A DNA stretch of 64,000 bases, from the NCBI GenBank assembly GCA_023450615.1, contig JAEXGT010000032.1:27626-91625 (forward strand), given 5' to 3'. Positions within the stretch are counted from its first letter, which is position 1. The number at the start of each line of letters is the position of its first letter. The position numbers were made by a program, and so were the translations under genes. The notes below the pieces were generated by a model. That model was not told the origin of the DNA. It saw only the letters and a list, made by a program, of their open reading frames with translations, and searched no databases. Source of the stretch: Pseudomonadota bacterium (GTDB taxonomy: Bacteria; Pseudomonadota; Alphaproteobacteria; Rhizobiales; Beijerinckiaceae). Shown in pieces: positions 8,347 to 17,566 of the stretch.

Positions 8347-9456
8347 TTACCCGGATCGACGCTTGCTGCGGTCGCGCTCAATCAGCCTGTCCACGAAGCG
8401 GGCCTGCGGGATCGTGATCAGAATGAAGATGATCGCGACCGTGGTCACCGCCGACAGATTGAAGTTGTTGCTGGCTATGATCTTCGATTGGTTGAAGGCA
8501 TCGATCGTACCGATGATGGCCACGAGCGCCGTGTCCTTCTGAAGGCTGATGCAGTTGTTCATGAGCGGCGGAATGATGCCGCGAACCGCCTGGGGAACGA
8601 TCACGTAGCGCATGGTCCTGGCATAGGAGAGCCCCAACGAGCGCGCAGCTGCGATCTGGCTCGGATGGACGCTCTCGATTCCCGCGCGGTAAACCTCGGA
8701 GGTGTAGGCGCCATAGGTGAGCGTCAGCGCGATGATCGCATAAGCGTTGGAAGAGAGGTCCTTCAGGATCGGCAGATTCGTGAGGGGCAGCCCGAAGCCG
8801 ATCAGATAGATGGTGATGATGGCAGGAAGGCCGCGGAAGAGGTCGCTATAGATGATCGCAATCGTGCGGATCGGGCGTCCTGCTTCGCCCGGCAAAGTGC
8901 GGGCGATGGCGATCACGAGCGCCCAGACGAGAATAAGAACCGCAGAGACCGCAAAGATGAACACATTGGTTCCAAACGCCTTGAGAACGGTCGTTGCGGA
9001 GCGGATAATCAGATCCATATCGAAGAACGTGCGGCTCACGGCGGCATCGTTCACCACCATGAACCAAGCGAGCGCGCATAGGATCAGGAAGGCGGCGGAG
9101 TACGATATGGTTTTCCAGGACGTTTCGGATGCCTTGGCGCCCAAGGCCCGGGCCTCATAGATTTCGGCCGAGGACCTGGCCCTCGCCGACAATCGAACAG
9201 CCTGCGCCGCACGGCCGACGACGAGAAGGGACAGCGCCGCAGGGATGAGGCCTGAAATCCAGACAGGTCCTGCGCTCCATCCTTCTCGAATCATGAATTG
9301 AGCGATCGAAATCACCGTGGCTGCGACAGCCCCGAATGTGATCGCGGTGATGGAGAGAGCGGCCCAGGTCAGAGCGCCATAAGCGCGGACCTTGCTACGA
9401 GCGCGCCATTGGTTGGCGCGCTCGACATTGGCCATAACAGCCGTCGTGTTCATCAA
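8347..9456 (-). CDS. Amino-acid ABC transporter permease with N-terminal extension
   Basis: A 369-residue inner-membrane protein, longer than the usual 220-250 residues of GlnP/HisM permeases. The C-terminal 230 residues hold the transporter domain with the ATPase-contact EAA loop AAARSLGLSYARTMRYVIVP (about 285-304). The first 130 residues add two or three hydrophobic helices (for example ITAITFGAVAATVISIAQFM and ISYSAAFLILCALAWFMVV). The AapQ/AapM-type permeases of rhizobia are also longer, so the extension is not unique. Only one permease is present, so it may work as a homodimer. The binding protein lies 14 bp upstream. Confidence 0.9.
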   Translation of the reverse strand: MMNTTAVMANVERANQWRARSKVRAYGALTWAALSITAITFGAVAATVISIAQFMIREGWSAGPVWISGLIPAALSLLVVGRAAQAVRLSARARSSAEIYEARALGAKASETSWKTISYSAAFLILCALAWFMVVNDAAVSRTFFDMDLIIRSATTVLKAFGTNVFIFAVSAVLILVWALVIAIARTLPGEAGRPIRTIAIIYSDLFRGLPAIITIYLIGFGLPLTNLPILKDLSSNAYAIIALTLTYGAYTSEVYRAGIESVHPSQIAAARSLGLSYARTMRYVIVPQAVRGIIPPLMNNCISLQKDTALVAIIGTIDAFNQSKIIASNNFNLSAVTTVAIIFILITIPQARFVDRLIERDRSKRRSG

Positions 9457-9470
9457 AAACGATACCTGTC

Positions 9471-10322
9471 TCAGTGCTTCCAGGTGGGAATGCTGTCAGG
9501 CGAGACACCGCCCCAGGACGGGAGAAGATAAGCGGCTTCGAGCTTCTTCAGAGTGCCGTCTTCCTTCAGCTCCTGAATGATCTTGTCGATCACCGGCTTG
9601 CCGGCGTAGCCCTTCGGGTAGATGCCGGCCGTCTGGCCGCCGCTCGAATACTGACCCACGACCTTCAAACGCCCTTTGGAGTTTGCAACCTGCCCCAGGA
9701 CGATGCTGAGATCGGTCATGACGGCATCGACCTTGCCGGCAGCTGCCGCCGTGAACATGGAGGCCGTGTCATCATACACGTCGACTTTGGAAGCCTTCAG
9801 CGTTTCCTGCGCGAACGGCACCAGCGTGGTACCAGCCTGCACGCCCACACGGCCGGACTTCATGGTGGCTTCGGTCACGTTCGCATCAGCCTTCGTCGCG
9901 ACGCCGTAGCTCGACTCCATGTAGACCGTCGAGAAATCCACGACCTTCTTGCGCGGCTCGGTGACCGAAATCAGAGCGAGAGCGATGTCGAAATCCTTGT
10001 TCTGACCCGCGACGATGGAATCGAAGGAAGCGTTGACGAGCTTGACCTTATCCAGGCCCAGACGGTGGGCAATGTTGACCGCCATGCAGAATTCGTATCC
10101 GTCACGGATCGTTTCAGGCGTGTCGCCATTGAACTGTCCAACGGCCGGCAGGTTGATGATGACGGTGAACTGGCCCGGCACCGCAGGATTGATCGAATGC
10201 GAACCCTTCTTTCCGGTCAATTCGCACTGGCCGTATCCGACGGTCTCAGCGGAAGCGATGCCGGCTCCAATGAATGTGAGCGCAGAGGCGAGCAATGCTG
10301 TCTTGAGAATTTTGAAGCTCAT
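9471..10322 (-). CDS. Amino-acid ABC transporter substrate-binding protein
   Basis: A 283-residue family-3 binding protein with a signal peptide ending near ASA at residue 25 (ALTFIGAGIASAE). The mature protein contains YEFCMAVNIAHRLGLDKVKL, FDIALALISVTEPRKKVVDF and GRVGVQAGTTLVPFAQETL, the core blocks of the family. It is encoded immediately after the transaminase-like gene and before its permease and ATPase, so it is the periplasmic receptor of this transporter. The link to D-amino-acid-type enzymes suggests a D- or unusual amino acid ligand, which is inference. Confidence 0.9.
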   Translation of the reverse strand: MSFKILKTALLASALTFIGAGIASAETVGYGQCELTGKKGSHSINPAVPGQFTVIINLPAVGQFNGDTPETIRDGYEFCMAVNIAHRLGLDKVKLVNASFDSIVAGQNKDFDIALALISVTEPRKKVVDFSTVYMESSYGVATKADANVTEATMKSGRVGVQAGTTLVPFAQETLKASKVDVYDDTASMFTAAAAGKVDAVMTDLSIVLGQVANSKGRLKVVGQYSSGGQTAGIYPKGYAGKPVIDKIIQELKEDGTLKKLEAAYLLPSWGGVSPDSIPTWKH

Positions 10323-10360
10323 TGAATTAGTCCCCTTTGGTTTTCTGGCAGTGTTACCTA

Positions 10361-11245
10361 CTAGGCCGCGCCCTGCTTGAGAGCGAGATCCAGATAGATC
10401 TGTTGAATATGACGGGTGATCGGACCGGGCTTCCCCTCCCCGATCCGATGACCGGCGACCTCGACAACCGGAGTGACGAAGCTCGAAGCGCTCGTGAGAA
10501 AGGCCTCATTAGCGAGGTATGCTTCATCTGCGGTAAACAGGCGTTCTTCGACCTGCAAGCCATGGGCTGCAGCGGCCTGCAGCACCGCAAGTCGGGTGCA
10601 TCCCGGCAGCGTGGCCTTCGAGTTCGGCCGGGTCACGATTTTTCCGGCCTGCGTGATAATGAAGGCCGTAGAAGATGCGCCCTCGGTGATGAAGCCGTCC
10701 TGCACCATCCATGCCTCGGCACAGCCGTCCACCTTGACTTGGCGCTTCGCCTGCACCTGAGCCAGCAGCATCGTGGTCTTGATGTCCCGCCGAGCCCAGC
10801 GGATGTCTTCGACCAAGCCAACCTTGATACCGTCCCTGTGCGCGGCGGTATTTTGAAGCTTTTTCGCCTGAGTGAATGCTACGAGGTTCGGCTTCAGCGC
10901 TTCGCTGTAATCGAAATTGCGATCCTCACTGCCGCGCGTGACCTGCAGATAGACGACGCCCTCGCTGAGCTCATTACGCTCGATGAGCGTCTTCTGCATG
11001 ACGACGATCTCGCTTCGAGACACGGGCATGGGAATATCGAGCTCGCGCAATGAGCGTTCGAGCCTGTCCAAGTGAAGATCGTTGTCGATGAGATGCCCAC
11101 CGATGACGGCGCTTACTTCGTAGATGCCGTCACCGAACAAGAAGCCCCGATCAAAGATCGAGATCTGCGCCTCCGGCTCCGGCACATAGCTTCCATTGAT
11201 ATAGACGGTTCTCGGCAACGCACTTCCCCTTGGAGGATGAGTCAT
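10361..11245 (-). CDS. Class IV PLP aminotransferase, D-amino-acid transaminase-like
   Basis: A 294-residue fold-type IV PLP enzyme. The PLP lysine lies in RRDIKTTMLLAQVQAKRQ (about residues 151-168), the cofactor-phosphate region is ITEGASSTAFII and the C-terminal block is YLANEAFLTSASSFVTPVVE. The early FDRGFLFGDGIYE is typical. D-amino-acid transaminase is the closest type by these motifs; branched-chain aminotransferase and aminodeoxychorismate lyase share the fold. It is the first gene of an operon with an amino-acid importer and a DmpA-type peptidase and is divergent from a LysR gene. A role converting an imported D-amino acid to a 2-oxo acid fits the context. Confidence 0.85.
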   Translation of the reverse strand: MTHPPRGSALPRTVYINGSYVPEPEAQISIFDRGFLFGDGIYEVSAVIGGHLIDNDLHLDRLERSLRELDIPMPVSRSEIVVMQKTLIERNELSEGVVYLQVTRGSEDRNFDYSEALKPNLVAFTQAKKLQNTAAHRDGIKVGLVEDIRWARRDIKTTMLLAQVQAKRQVKVDGCAEAWMVQDGFITEGASSTAFIITQAGKIVTRPNSKATLPGCTRLAVLQAAAAHGLQVEERLFTADEAYLANEAFLTSASSFVTPVVEVAGHRIGEGKPGPITRHIQQIYLDLALKQGAA

Positions 11246-11265
11246 GCCGCAGACGCTAGTAAGAT

Positions 11266-11318
11266 CGGCATTTCATTGCTAATGCCGTGTTTCTCTGAGA
11301 GTGATGCAAAAAAAGCAT
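11266..11318. promoter_or_regulatory. LysR-type binding sites in divergent promoter
   Basis: In the 126-bp region between the transaminase-like gene and lysR are two inverted repeats. CGGCATT-N8-AATGCCG spans 11266-11287. ATGC-AAAAAAA-GCAT spans 11304-11318, with the dyad geometry of a LysR box. Two spaced dyads between divergent genes match a LysR regulator controlling itself and its neighbour. Confidence 0.5.
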
Positions 11319-11371
11319 AATGATAGGAAGTTTCCTCCACGGAGCCTTCCTGCGGCAAGGGTGACGACGCG

Positions 11372-12292
11372 ATGGAACTCAAATGGCTGGAGGATTTTTG
11401 CTGCCTTGCCGAGCATTTAAGCTTTTCCAAAGCGGCGTCTCTGCGCGGAGTTTCTCAACCTGCCTTCAGCAGAAGAATTCGGCAGCTGGAAGAATGGTTG
11501 GGAGTGACACTCATCAACCGTGCAATTTTCCCGTCGGAGCTTACACACGAGGGCAAGCGCTTCCTGCCGATCGCAGAACAAGCAGTGCGTGAGTGGTGCG
11601 AGCATCGTGTCGCTTTACGTCCAGCCCCCGCCACAGAGCAACACCGCCTGACATTCTCGGCCCTGCATACGCTGACAGTCACATTCTTTCCTGATTGGCT
11701 GCAGTCGCTCAGGAACGCTCTCCCACCATTCAGCTCCCATCTCAGTCCGGACAAGGGCGGGATCGAGGACAACATTGCTTCCCTCATAGATGGGAACTGC
11801 GATTTCCTCCTCACCTACGCCCATGCCTCCGTGCCGTTCCAGCTCGACCAGACACGGTTTCCCTATCTTGTGCTGGGCATCGAAGAAGTTCTGCCGGTCT
11901 CACGCCCTCATCCGGACGGGCCTGAGCTCGATCAAGCCATCGCCAACCGGACCGTTATGCCGTTCCTCAGCTATGGCGACTTCTCCTTCTTCGGCGTTGC
12001 TCTCAACAAGCTCTTTGCCAACCGCCCCTCCCTGGAGCGGCGCGTGGTGCATGAGAACACCATCTCCATCGGGCACAAAGCGATGGCGATGGCAGGCTGG
12101 GGAGTCGCATGGCTCCCGCTGAGCCTGATCCGAGAGGAACTGGCCGACGGCACGCTCGTTCCGGCCAGCAAAGATCCGGCTTGGTCGCTTACGATCGAGA
12201 TCCGCCTTTACCGGCATTCCCAGAGAAGCCGCCCCATCGTAGACGAGCTCTGGAAGGCCGCGGATGCGCTGAGCCTTCGCCTTACACCGTGA
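11372..12292 (+). CDS. LysR-family transcriptional regulator
   Basis: A 306-residue LysR protein. The winged helix-turn-helix covers about residues 1-60 (WLEDFCCLAEHLSFSKAASL, then SQPAFSRRIRQLEEWLGVTL). The rest is the two-lobed effector-binding domain. It is transcribed away from the transaminase/importer operon across a short region with two dyads, so it probably senses a substrate or product of that operon. Its last 11 bp overlap the end of the convergent M55 peptidase gene, which hints that the two flanking operons are kept together. Confidence 0.92.
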   Translation: MELKWLEDFCCLAEHLSFSKAASLRGVSQPAFSRRIRQLEEWLGVTLINRAIFPSELTHEGKRFLPIAEQAVREWCEHRVALRPAPATEQHRLTFSALHTLTVTFFPDWLQSLRNALPPFSSHLSPDKGGIEDNIASLIDGNCDFLLTYAHASVPFQLDQTRFPYLVLGIEEVLPVSRPHPDGPELDQAIANRTVMPFLSYGDFSFFGVALNKLFANRPSLERRVVHENTISIGHKAMAMAGWGVAWLPLSLIREELADGTLVPASKDPAWSLTIEIRLYRHSQRSRPIVDELWKAADALSLRLTP

Positions 12293-13082
12293 TGAAGCGA
12301 ATTGCCCTCAGGACCTCGAAATAATCATTCGAGGTGAAGCGCAGGGTGCAGGGTTTCGGATGCTCCACGCCAGGGTAGAAGCTTGAACGATAGGCATCGC
12401 TGGCGTTATTGAACTCGAGAACGACTTCGAAACGATCAGGAAGACTGAGAGAACAACGGGAGAGGTCTCCGGTCAGCGCCTCTTCGACACCTTCGCGGAT
12501 CATGTGAAGGGCCTTTGTAGGCGCTACAGACAGGGAGGCCCGCCCGAACCCTTCGCTGACAGCGACCGTCTTCATTCCCGGTACGAGCCGCTCGGCCGCA
12601 GCGCAGATACCCCGATCTCCCGACAGAAAAACAGGCGGCACGCGATTTAACGCCGCTGTATAGGCGTTCACCGTGAATTCCGATGCGAGATCGCCGTTAA
12701 TGGAGAGCCGCGCAATCCTGTCGTTCATCGTATGCGCCAGCGGGTTGCTGTCAGAACCCGCCGCATCGTGGTAGCCAATGAAAAGGGCTGCGTCGAAGCT
12801 GGAATCGAGCCCGAACATCATCACATAAGGATGCCCGCTCCAGGCGCGGATGATCCGGGCATATTCCGGCAGACGAGAGACGATCAGGTTACATCCGCTC
12901 TCATGAGCGTCCTTGATCAGAATATCGGTCGCGCCGGCAGCGCGTGCCCCTTCGCAGGCGGCAACGACCTCCGCCGTCATTTGCTCGCGGAATTCCTGAT
13001 ATCCGGCGCGCCCCTTATGAACTTCGTCCCAGGCCGTGATCGCTGCGCAGCCCTCGATATCCGCACTGATGAAAACTCTCAT
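12282..13082 (-). CDS. M55-family D-aminopeptidase (DppA-like)
   Basis: A 266-residue zinc peptidase closely resembling Bacillus subtilis DppA in layout. The metal ligands are visible in ISADIEG (D8, E10), IKDAHESG (His near 60), FIGYHDAAG (His near 104) and ASEFTVNA (Glu near 133). DppA releases N-terminal D-amino acids such as D-Ala from short peptides. In B. subtilis its gene leads an operon with a dipeptide importer. Here it is the last gene of an operon that also encodes a Dpp/Opp importer, so the partnership recurs in another order. No signal peptide is seen, so it acts on imported peptides in the cytoplasm. Confidence 0.92.
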   Translation of the reverse strand: MRVFISADIEGCAAITAWDEVHKGRAGYQEFREQMTAEVVAACEGARAAGATDILIKDAHESGCNLIVSRLPEYARIIRAWSGHPYVMMFGLDSSFDAALFIGYHDAAGSDSNPLAHTMNDRIARLSINGDLASEFTVNAYTAALNRVPPVFLSGDRGICAAAERLVPGMKTVAVSEGFGRASLSVAPTKALHMIREGVEEALTGDLSRCSLSLPDRFEVVLEFNNASDAYRSSFYPGVEHPKPCTLRFTSNDYFEVLRAIRFITV

Positions 13083-13178
13083 TCTACTTTCCCGCGCACC
13101 CGTGTCGTCATTTGCAAGACCTGAAGCAACCGATCCACGGAAATGTCAATGAGTTTAGCGATAGCACCCGACAACCTT

Positions 13179-14699
13179 CTATTGGGCCAAGATCCGGGTG
13201 CTGGGGATGCCGAAATAGCAAAGTCCGTCGCCAGGCTTTGCCGAATAATTCGGGAAGATGATGAACCCGTCCTCGGCAGCCTCCAAGACCGTCCCGTCAG
13301 CCCGGCGAACAAGGGCCTGTCCGGCGCTCACCCTGTCCCCCGTCTTCCACGTCTCCGCCAGCGTGTCTCCCTCCGCCTCGCAGACAAGCACCGTCACGAC
13401 CTTGATGACGGTCTCTGCCGTGACGTCCGGCTGAGAGGCGTCGATCATTCCAAGATGCGCAAGGGCGCGGACGATCGCCGCATAACCGACTTCCGCCGAA
13501 TGTGGATCATCATGCGAGCCGCATTCAAGCGTAACCCCATAGCCGCCAGAGAAGCGCATGTACTCTGTCGTGCCGACGCCTTCCGAACTCGACTTGTTGG
13601 AGTAACCGAGCTTCTCGCGCATCTTGAGGAAGGGACCGTAGATGCCGAGCCAACCGTGAATGACCATGGAGGTGCCAAGCCTCGCCGCGAATTCCCCTTC
13701 TGCCTTGGCGTGACGGAACGGCTCGACCGGGCCTGTATTGTCGGGAGGGCCGGCGAAGACGAAGGGCTCCCCTTCTCCCCGGAATGAATGGATATCGAGC
13801 AGCACATCATGCTCGCGGAGCAGACGGCAAAGGTGATTGCCGATCCGATCTTCGTAATCCTCCGGAATTGTCTTCTCGCGCAGATCCCGATTCAGATTCC
13901 GGTCTCCCTCTCGGGTTCCGAGGCGGAAGGCTTTCATGTTGGCGACCGGCAGGAATGTCACTTCGCCTCGGCGAATAGCCAGATGGCCTGTCCGGCAATC
14001 CTCGATGGCTCGCAGGATAGCCTGCGGCCCGCAGGTTTCATTGCCATGCACCGCCCCCACAACGATCAGCTTGGGGCCGGGCGTAAGGCCTATGAAGCGG
14101 ATGGCTTCGAGCGGCGTTTCAGGATCGAGCCTCTCCCTGTCATCGGTCTCAACATATCCGATGTCGATCAGCATGCCGGGCCTTAGGCGGCGGATCAGAT
14201 CGGGCATATCCTTTCTCGACACGCCGATGCATCCGGCCGTTCCGCTCATGTCGTCACGAGCTGCATGAATGAAGATGGCACTGCCGCGCCCGAGTTCCGC
14301 AACCGCATCGTTGAACCCAATGGGAACGATGATATCGAAGAGACCTTCTGCGCGACGTCGTGTCAAGCGCTCGTCAGGACGCTCACTCGGATCGGCAAAA
14401 ACAAGCCTGTTGTAGTCGGGCCCCTCCTCCTCCCAAATCATGTCGTCTGCGAGAGGCACGAATGGGAATGTCAGATCGCGTGGAAAATCCGGAAGACTGA
14501 GCCGATCATAGAAACCGTAGCGCAGGGGAAAAACGCCAATGGGCGTTCGCTTGTCGCCTTCTCGCTTCAGCGACGCCTGGATCAACCCTCCTGCGCCGAT
14601 TGTGCATGGAACGGACCAATCTCCCACCGTAAGCGTACCCAGATGGGAAGCCCCGCCCCCACGCGGGACACGAACGAGTATCTTTGGGGCACAAGTCAT
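13179..14699 (-). CDS. Fusion: L,D-transpeptidase-like (YkuD) domain plus M14 desuccinylase/aspartoacylase-type zinc hydrolase
   Basis: About 506 residues; the frame extends to a GTG at 14708, but the ATG at 14699 is equally possible and neither has a strong Shine-Dalgarno. The N-terminal ~170 residues carry YkuD blocks: KRTPIGVFPLRYGFY, IFIHAARDD (His ~145) and GTAGCIGVS (Cys ~157), the latter two being the catalytic pair. From about residue 200 the chain is an M14-type zinc hydrolase: GAVHGNETCGPQAIL (HxxE), DRNLNRDL and LLDIHSF, as in succinylglutamate desuccinylase/aspartoacylase. No signal peptide is evident, although normal L,D-transpeptidases are exported. It lies between the importer genes and the M55 D-aminopeptidase. 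M14 enzymes such as MpaA cut murein tripeptide at the gamma-D-Glu bond, a possible analogue. Confidence 0.85.
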   Translation of the reverse strand: MTCAPKILVRVPRGGGASHLGTLTVGDWSVPCTIGAGGLIQASLKREGDKRTPIGVFPLRYGFYDRLSLPDFPRDLTFPFVPLADDMIWEEEGPDYNRLVFADPSERPDERLTRRRAEGLFDIIVPIGFNDAVAELGRGSAIFIHAARDDMSGTAGCIGVSRKDMPDLIRRLRPGMLIDIGYVETDDRERLDPETPLEAIRFIGLTPGPKLIVVGAVHGNETCGPQAILRAIEDCRTGHLAIRRGEVTFLPVANMKAFRLGTREGDRNLNRDLREKTIPEDYEDRIGNHLCRLLREHDVLLDIHSFRGEGEPFVFAGPPDNTGPVEPFRHAKAEGEFAARLGTSMVIHGWLGIYGPFLKMREKLGYSNKSSSEGVGTTEYMRFSGGYGVTLECGSHDDPHSAEVGYAAIVRALAHLGMIDASQPDVTAETVIKVVTVLVCEAEGDTLAETWKTGDRVSAGQALVRRADGTVLEAAEDGFIIFPNYSAKPGDGLCYFGIPSTRILAQ

Positions 14700-14756
14700 T
14701 GCAGGCACTTTCGAAGGAGTTGTTGAGAGTTCGGCAAAATCAATCCATGCCGCCGG

Positions 14757-15767
14757 TCAGCCCACAGGGGCCAAGGCCTCGTTTTGTGCGGCGATCTCAT
14801 GCACCCGTCGGCATCGCACGAGGTGAGCCCCTCCGACGTCTTCCAAGACCGGCACGGGAGGCTGGCGACAGATATCGCGTGCTTCAGGGCAACGCGGATT
14901 GAAGCCGCATCCCGTCGGCACATTGAGCGGATTTGGAATCTCGCCTGTGATTTTCTCGCCCCGGCTGCGCTTGAACGGGTCAGGGATCGCCGAGATGAGG
15001 GCGCGGGTGTAGGGATGGCGTGGATTCGTGAAGATCGGCTCCCATCTACCGGTCTCGACGATGCGGCCAAGATACATGACGGCGACCCGGTCGCTCATAT
15101 GCTCTACGACGCCTAGGTCGTGACTGATCATGATATAGGAGAGGCCGAGAGTGTCCTTGAGCTCCAGCAGCAAATTGATGATCTGTGCACGGATGGAGAC
15201 GTCGAGCGCAGAAACCGGCTCATCCAGAATGACGATCTTGGGATCGAGGATGAGCGCACGCGCGATGCCGATCCTCTGGCGCTGCCCACCGGAGAACTCA
15301 TGCGGGTAGCGCTCGGCGTGATCGGGCCGCAGGCCGACACGCCCAAGCATCTCGGCAATGCGTCCGTCGATCTCGCTCTGTGCCGTCACCCCATGAAGGC
15401 GCAGCGGCGCCTCCAGGGTCTTGCGAACCGTCTGACGCGGGTTGAGAGATGAATACGGGTCTTGAAAGACCATCTGAGCGATGCGCGCTCGTGTCTTGCG
15501 GTCTGCGCCCCGGCTGTCGATCTCGTAGCCATCGAGCACGATCCGCCCTCGTGTCGGCGCCTGCAAACCCAGGATGGTGAGTGCAAGGGTCGACTTTCCG
15601 CAGCCGGATTCCCCGACAAGGCCGAGACACTCGCCGCGCTTCAACTCGAGATCGACGCCATCCACCGCGTGAAGGTAACGGCGCGGTCCGCCGAAGAAAC
15701 CTCCCCCAACGGGGAAATGCACGGCGAGATCTTCCACCTTCAGGATCGTATCGGCAGAATTATTCAT
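14757..15767 (-). CDS. Peptide ABC transporter ATP-binding protein, second subunit (DppF/OppF-like)
   Basis: About 336 residues from the ATG at 15767 (MNNSADTILKVEDLAVHFPV). A longer frame to 15794 runs deeper into the upstream gene and is less likely. Walker A is GESGCGKSTL, the signature is FSGGQRQRIGIARALILDPK, Walker B is IVILDEPVSALDVS and the switch is MISHDLGVVEHMSDRV. The C-terminal oligopeptide-ABC extension has the cysteine cluster region GCGFNPRCPEARDICRQ. It forms a heterodimer with the DppD-like subunit to drive peptide uptake. The start overlaps the upstream stop by 8 bp, so translation is coupled. Confidence 0.93.
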   Translation of the reverse strand: MNNSADTILKVEDLAVHFPVGGGFFGGPRRYLHAVDGVDLELKRGECLGLVGESGCGKSTLALTILGLQAPTRGRIVLDGYEIDSRGADRKTRARIAQMVFQDPYSSLNPRQTVRKTLEAPLRLHGVTAQSEIDGRIAEMLGRVGLRPDHAERYPHEFSGGQRQRIGIARALILDPKIVILDEPVSALDVSIRAQIINLLLELKDTLGLSYIMISHDLGVVEHMSDRVAVMYLGRIVETGRWEPIFTNPRHPYTRALISAIPDPFKRSRGEKITGEIPNPLNVPTGCGFNPRCPEARDICRQPPVPVLEDVGGAHLVRCRRVHEIAAQNEALAPVG

Positions 15768-16740
15768 GATAGTGGCACCGTACAAAGCCTCCATTGGCGA
15801 GCGGCGTCACAGCCGGATCTTCGGCCCTGCAGAGTTCCGTGGAGGCATGGCATCGTGGGTTGAAACGGCATCCCGCCGGGAAGGCCGAGACAGGAGGCAC
15901 GACGCCGGATATCTCCTTGAGGCGCTGGCGACCGTGGCGGGCACGGGCGCCTAACAGCGGCAGAGAGGCGACGAGGCCGTTCGTATAAGGGTGGCTCGGC
16001 GAACGGAATACGTCCTCCGCCGCGCGCTCCTCGATGAGCTTGCCCGCATACATGACTCCCACCCGCCGGCACATATTCGCAATGAGCCCGAGATCATGGC
16101 TGATCATCAGCACCGCGGTTCCCTTTGCAGCCGACAGCTCCCCGATAAGGTCGAGAATCTCAGCCTGCACGGTCACATCGAGGGCCGTAGTGGGCTCATC
16201 CGCGAGGAGCAGATCCGGGCTGCAAGATAGAGCGATCGCGATCATGACGCGCTGACGCATGCCGCCCGAGAGCTGATGCGGATAATCCTTGACCCTGCGC
16301 TCGGGTGCCGGGACACGGACACTCGCGAGCGCGTCTACGGCCGCCCTCTCTGCATCCCTCCAGCTCATGCCCTTGTGCAGAACGAACATCTCTGCGATCT
16401 GCCTGCCGACCGGCGAGAGCGGATTGAGAGCCGTCATAGGCTCCTGGAAAATCATGGAGATGCGATTGCCGCGCAGCTTGCGCATCTCCGAGGTGGAAAT
16501 ATTCTGGATCTCGCGCCCGTCGAAGCGGATCTTGCCGCCGCCAATCGCGAGCGGGTGCCGCAACAGCCCGATGAGCGCCAGCGAAGTGATGCTCTTGCCG
16601 CAGCCGGATTCGCCGACCAAGCCCAGGGTCTCGCCTCGGTTGATCGTGAAGGACACGTCCTCCACGGCGGCAAAGCGCCTGCCGCCGACATTGAGATCGA
16701 TCCGGAGGTTCTCGACCTCGAGAAGAGGCTGTCCGCTCAT
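15760..16740 (-). CDS. Peptide ABC transporter ATP-binding protein, first subunit (DppD/OppD-like)
   Basis: A 326-residue ATPase with Walker A GESGCGKSITSLALIGLL, signature LSGGMRQRVMIAIAL, Walker B LLLADEPTTALDVTVQAEIL and switch LMISHDLGLIANMCRRV. The C-terminal CRFNPRCHASTELCR segment is typical of oligopeptide transporters. It pairs with the DppF-like subunit. The ATG at 16740 overlaps the end of the permease gene (stop at 16737), consistent with a tightly packed operon. Confidence 0.93.
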   Translation of the reverse strand: MSGQPLLEVENLRIDLNVGGRRFAAVEDVSFTINRGETLGLVGESGCGKSITSLALIGLLRHPLAIGGGKIRFDGREIQNISTSEMRKLRGNRISMIFQEPMTALNPLSPVGRQIAEMFVLHKGMSWRDAERAAVDALASVRVPAPERRVKDYPHQLSGGMRQRVMIAIALSCSPDLLLADEPTTALDVTVQAEILDLIGELSAAKGTAVLMISHDLGLIANMCRRVGVMYAGKLIEERAAEDVFRSPSHPYTNGLVASLPLLGARARHGRQRLKEISGVVPPVSAFPAGCRFNPRCHASTELCRAEDPAVTPLANGGFVRCHYHE

Positions 16741-17558
16741 GCCCGCCTTGTCCTCGCCTGGGGATCAAGAATGTCCCGCAATCCATCGCCAAGCAGGTTC
16801 AGTCCCAATACCGTCATGAAAATGGCAAGGCCGGGAAAGATGGAGATCCAAGGAGCCGTCGTGATCTGATCGCGAGCATCGGACAACATGCTGCCCCAGC
16901 TCGGGAAAGGCGGGCGTATGCCGAGCCCGAGGAACGACAGGGCCGCCTCGGCGAGAACGGCGCCGCCCATGCCCAGCGTGCCGATGACGATGATCGGACC
17001 CAGCATGTTGGGCAGGAGCTGCGTCAGCATGATCCGGATATCGCCGTAGCCGAGCACTTTGGCCGCTTGCACATAGCCTTGGCTCTTCAAGGAAAGAGCG
17101 GAGGCTCGTGCGAGACGGCATGTAAACGACCAGTTGGTGAGGCCCAGAGCGATCAGGAGGCTGGTCAGCCCCGGATTGAGGATCGCCATGATGGCCAGCG
17201 CGAAGATCAGGGACGGGATCGCCAGCATCATATTGGTGAGGCCGTTGACGAAATCGTCCCACCAGCCGCCCCAATAGCCGGCGGAGAGGCCCAGGGCCAC
17301 GCCGATGACCGTGTTGATCAGCTGCGATACGATGCCGACCGTAAGCGAAATTCTGGCCCCGTAAAGAACGCGGCTGTAGATGTCGCGGCCCTGAGCGTCG
17401 GTTCCGAACCAGAACTCACTCCCCGGCGGCTCCTCCGCATACATCAGATTGGCGTCCATGACCGGGTCCGTATGCGCCAGCCAGGGAGCGAAGATGCCGG
17501 CAATGACCACACCGGCGAAAAGCACGCCTCCAATCACGAGATTGGCTCTGAACTTCAT
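16737..17558 (-). CDS. Peptide ABC transporter permease (DppC-like)
   Basis: About 273 residues from the ATG at 17558 (MKFRANLVIGGVLFAG), preceded by GAGGCGG at a good distance. An upstream start at 17603 would lie inside the DppB-like gene. It has the N-terminal OppC-type helix, the segment FWFGTDAQGRDIYSRVLYGA characteristic of DppC/OppC, and an EAA-type loop KSQGYVQAAKVLGYGDIRIM that contacts the ATPase. It is the second membrane subunit of the importer. Confidence 0.93.
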   Translation of the reverse strand: MKFRANLVIGGVLFAGVVIAGIFAPWLAHTDPVMDANLMYAEEPPGSEFWFGTDAQGRDIYSRVLYGARISLTVGIVSQLINTVIGVALGLSAGYWGGWWDDFVNGLTNMMLAIPSLIFALAIMAILNPGLTSLLIALGLTNWSFTCRLARASALSLKSQGYVQAAKVLGYGDIRIMLTQLLPNMLGPIIVIGTLGMGGAVLAEAALSFLGLGIRPPFPSWGSMLSDARDQITTAPWISIFPGLAIFMTVLGLNLLGDGLRDILDPQARTRRA

Positions 17559-17566
17559 GTACCGCC

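Noticed and set aside
7142..8542. 466-codon plus-strand frame spanning two minus-strand genes
   Set aside because: It covers the DmpA peptidase, ATPase and permease genes in antisense and has no recognisable motif.
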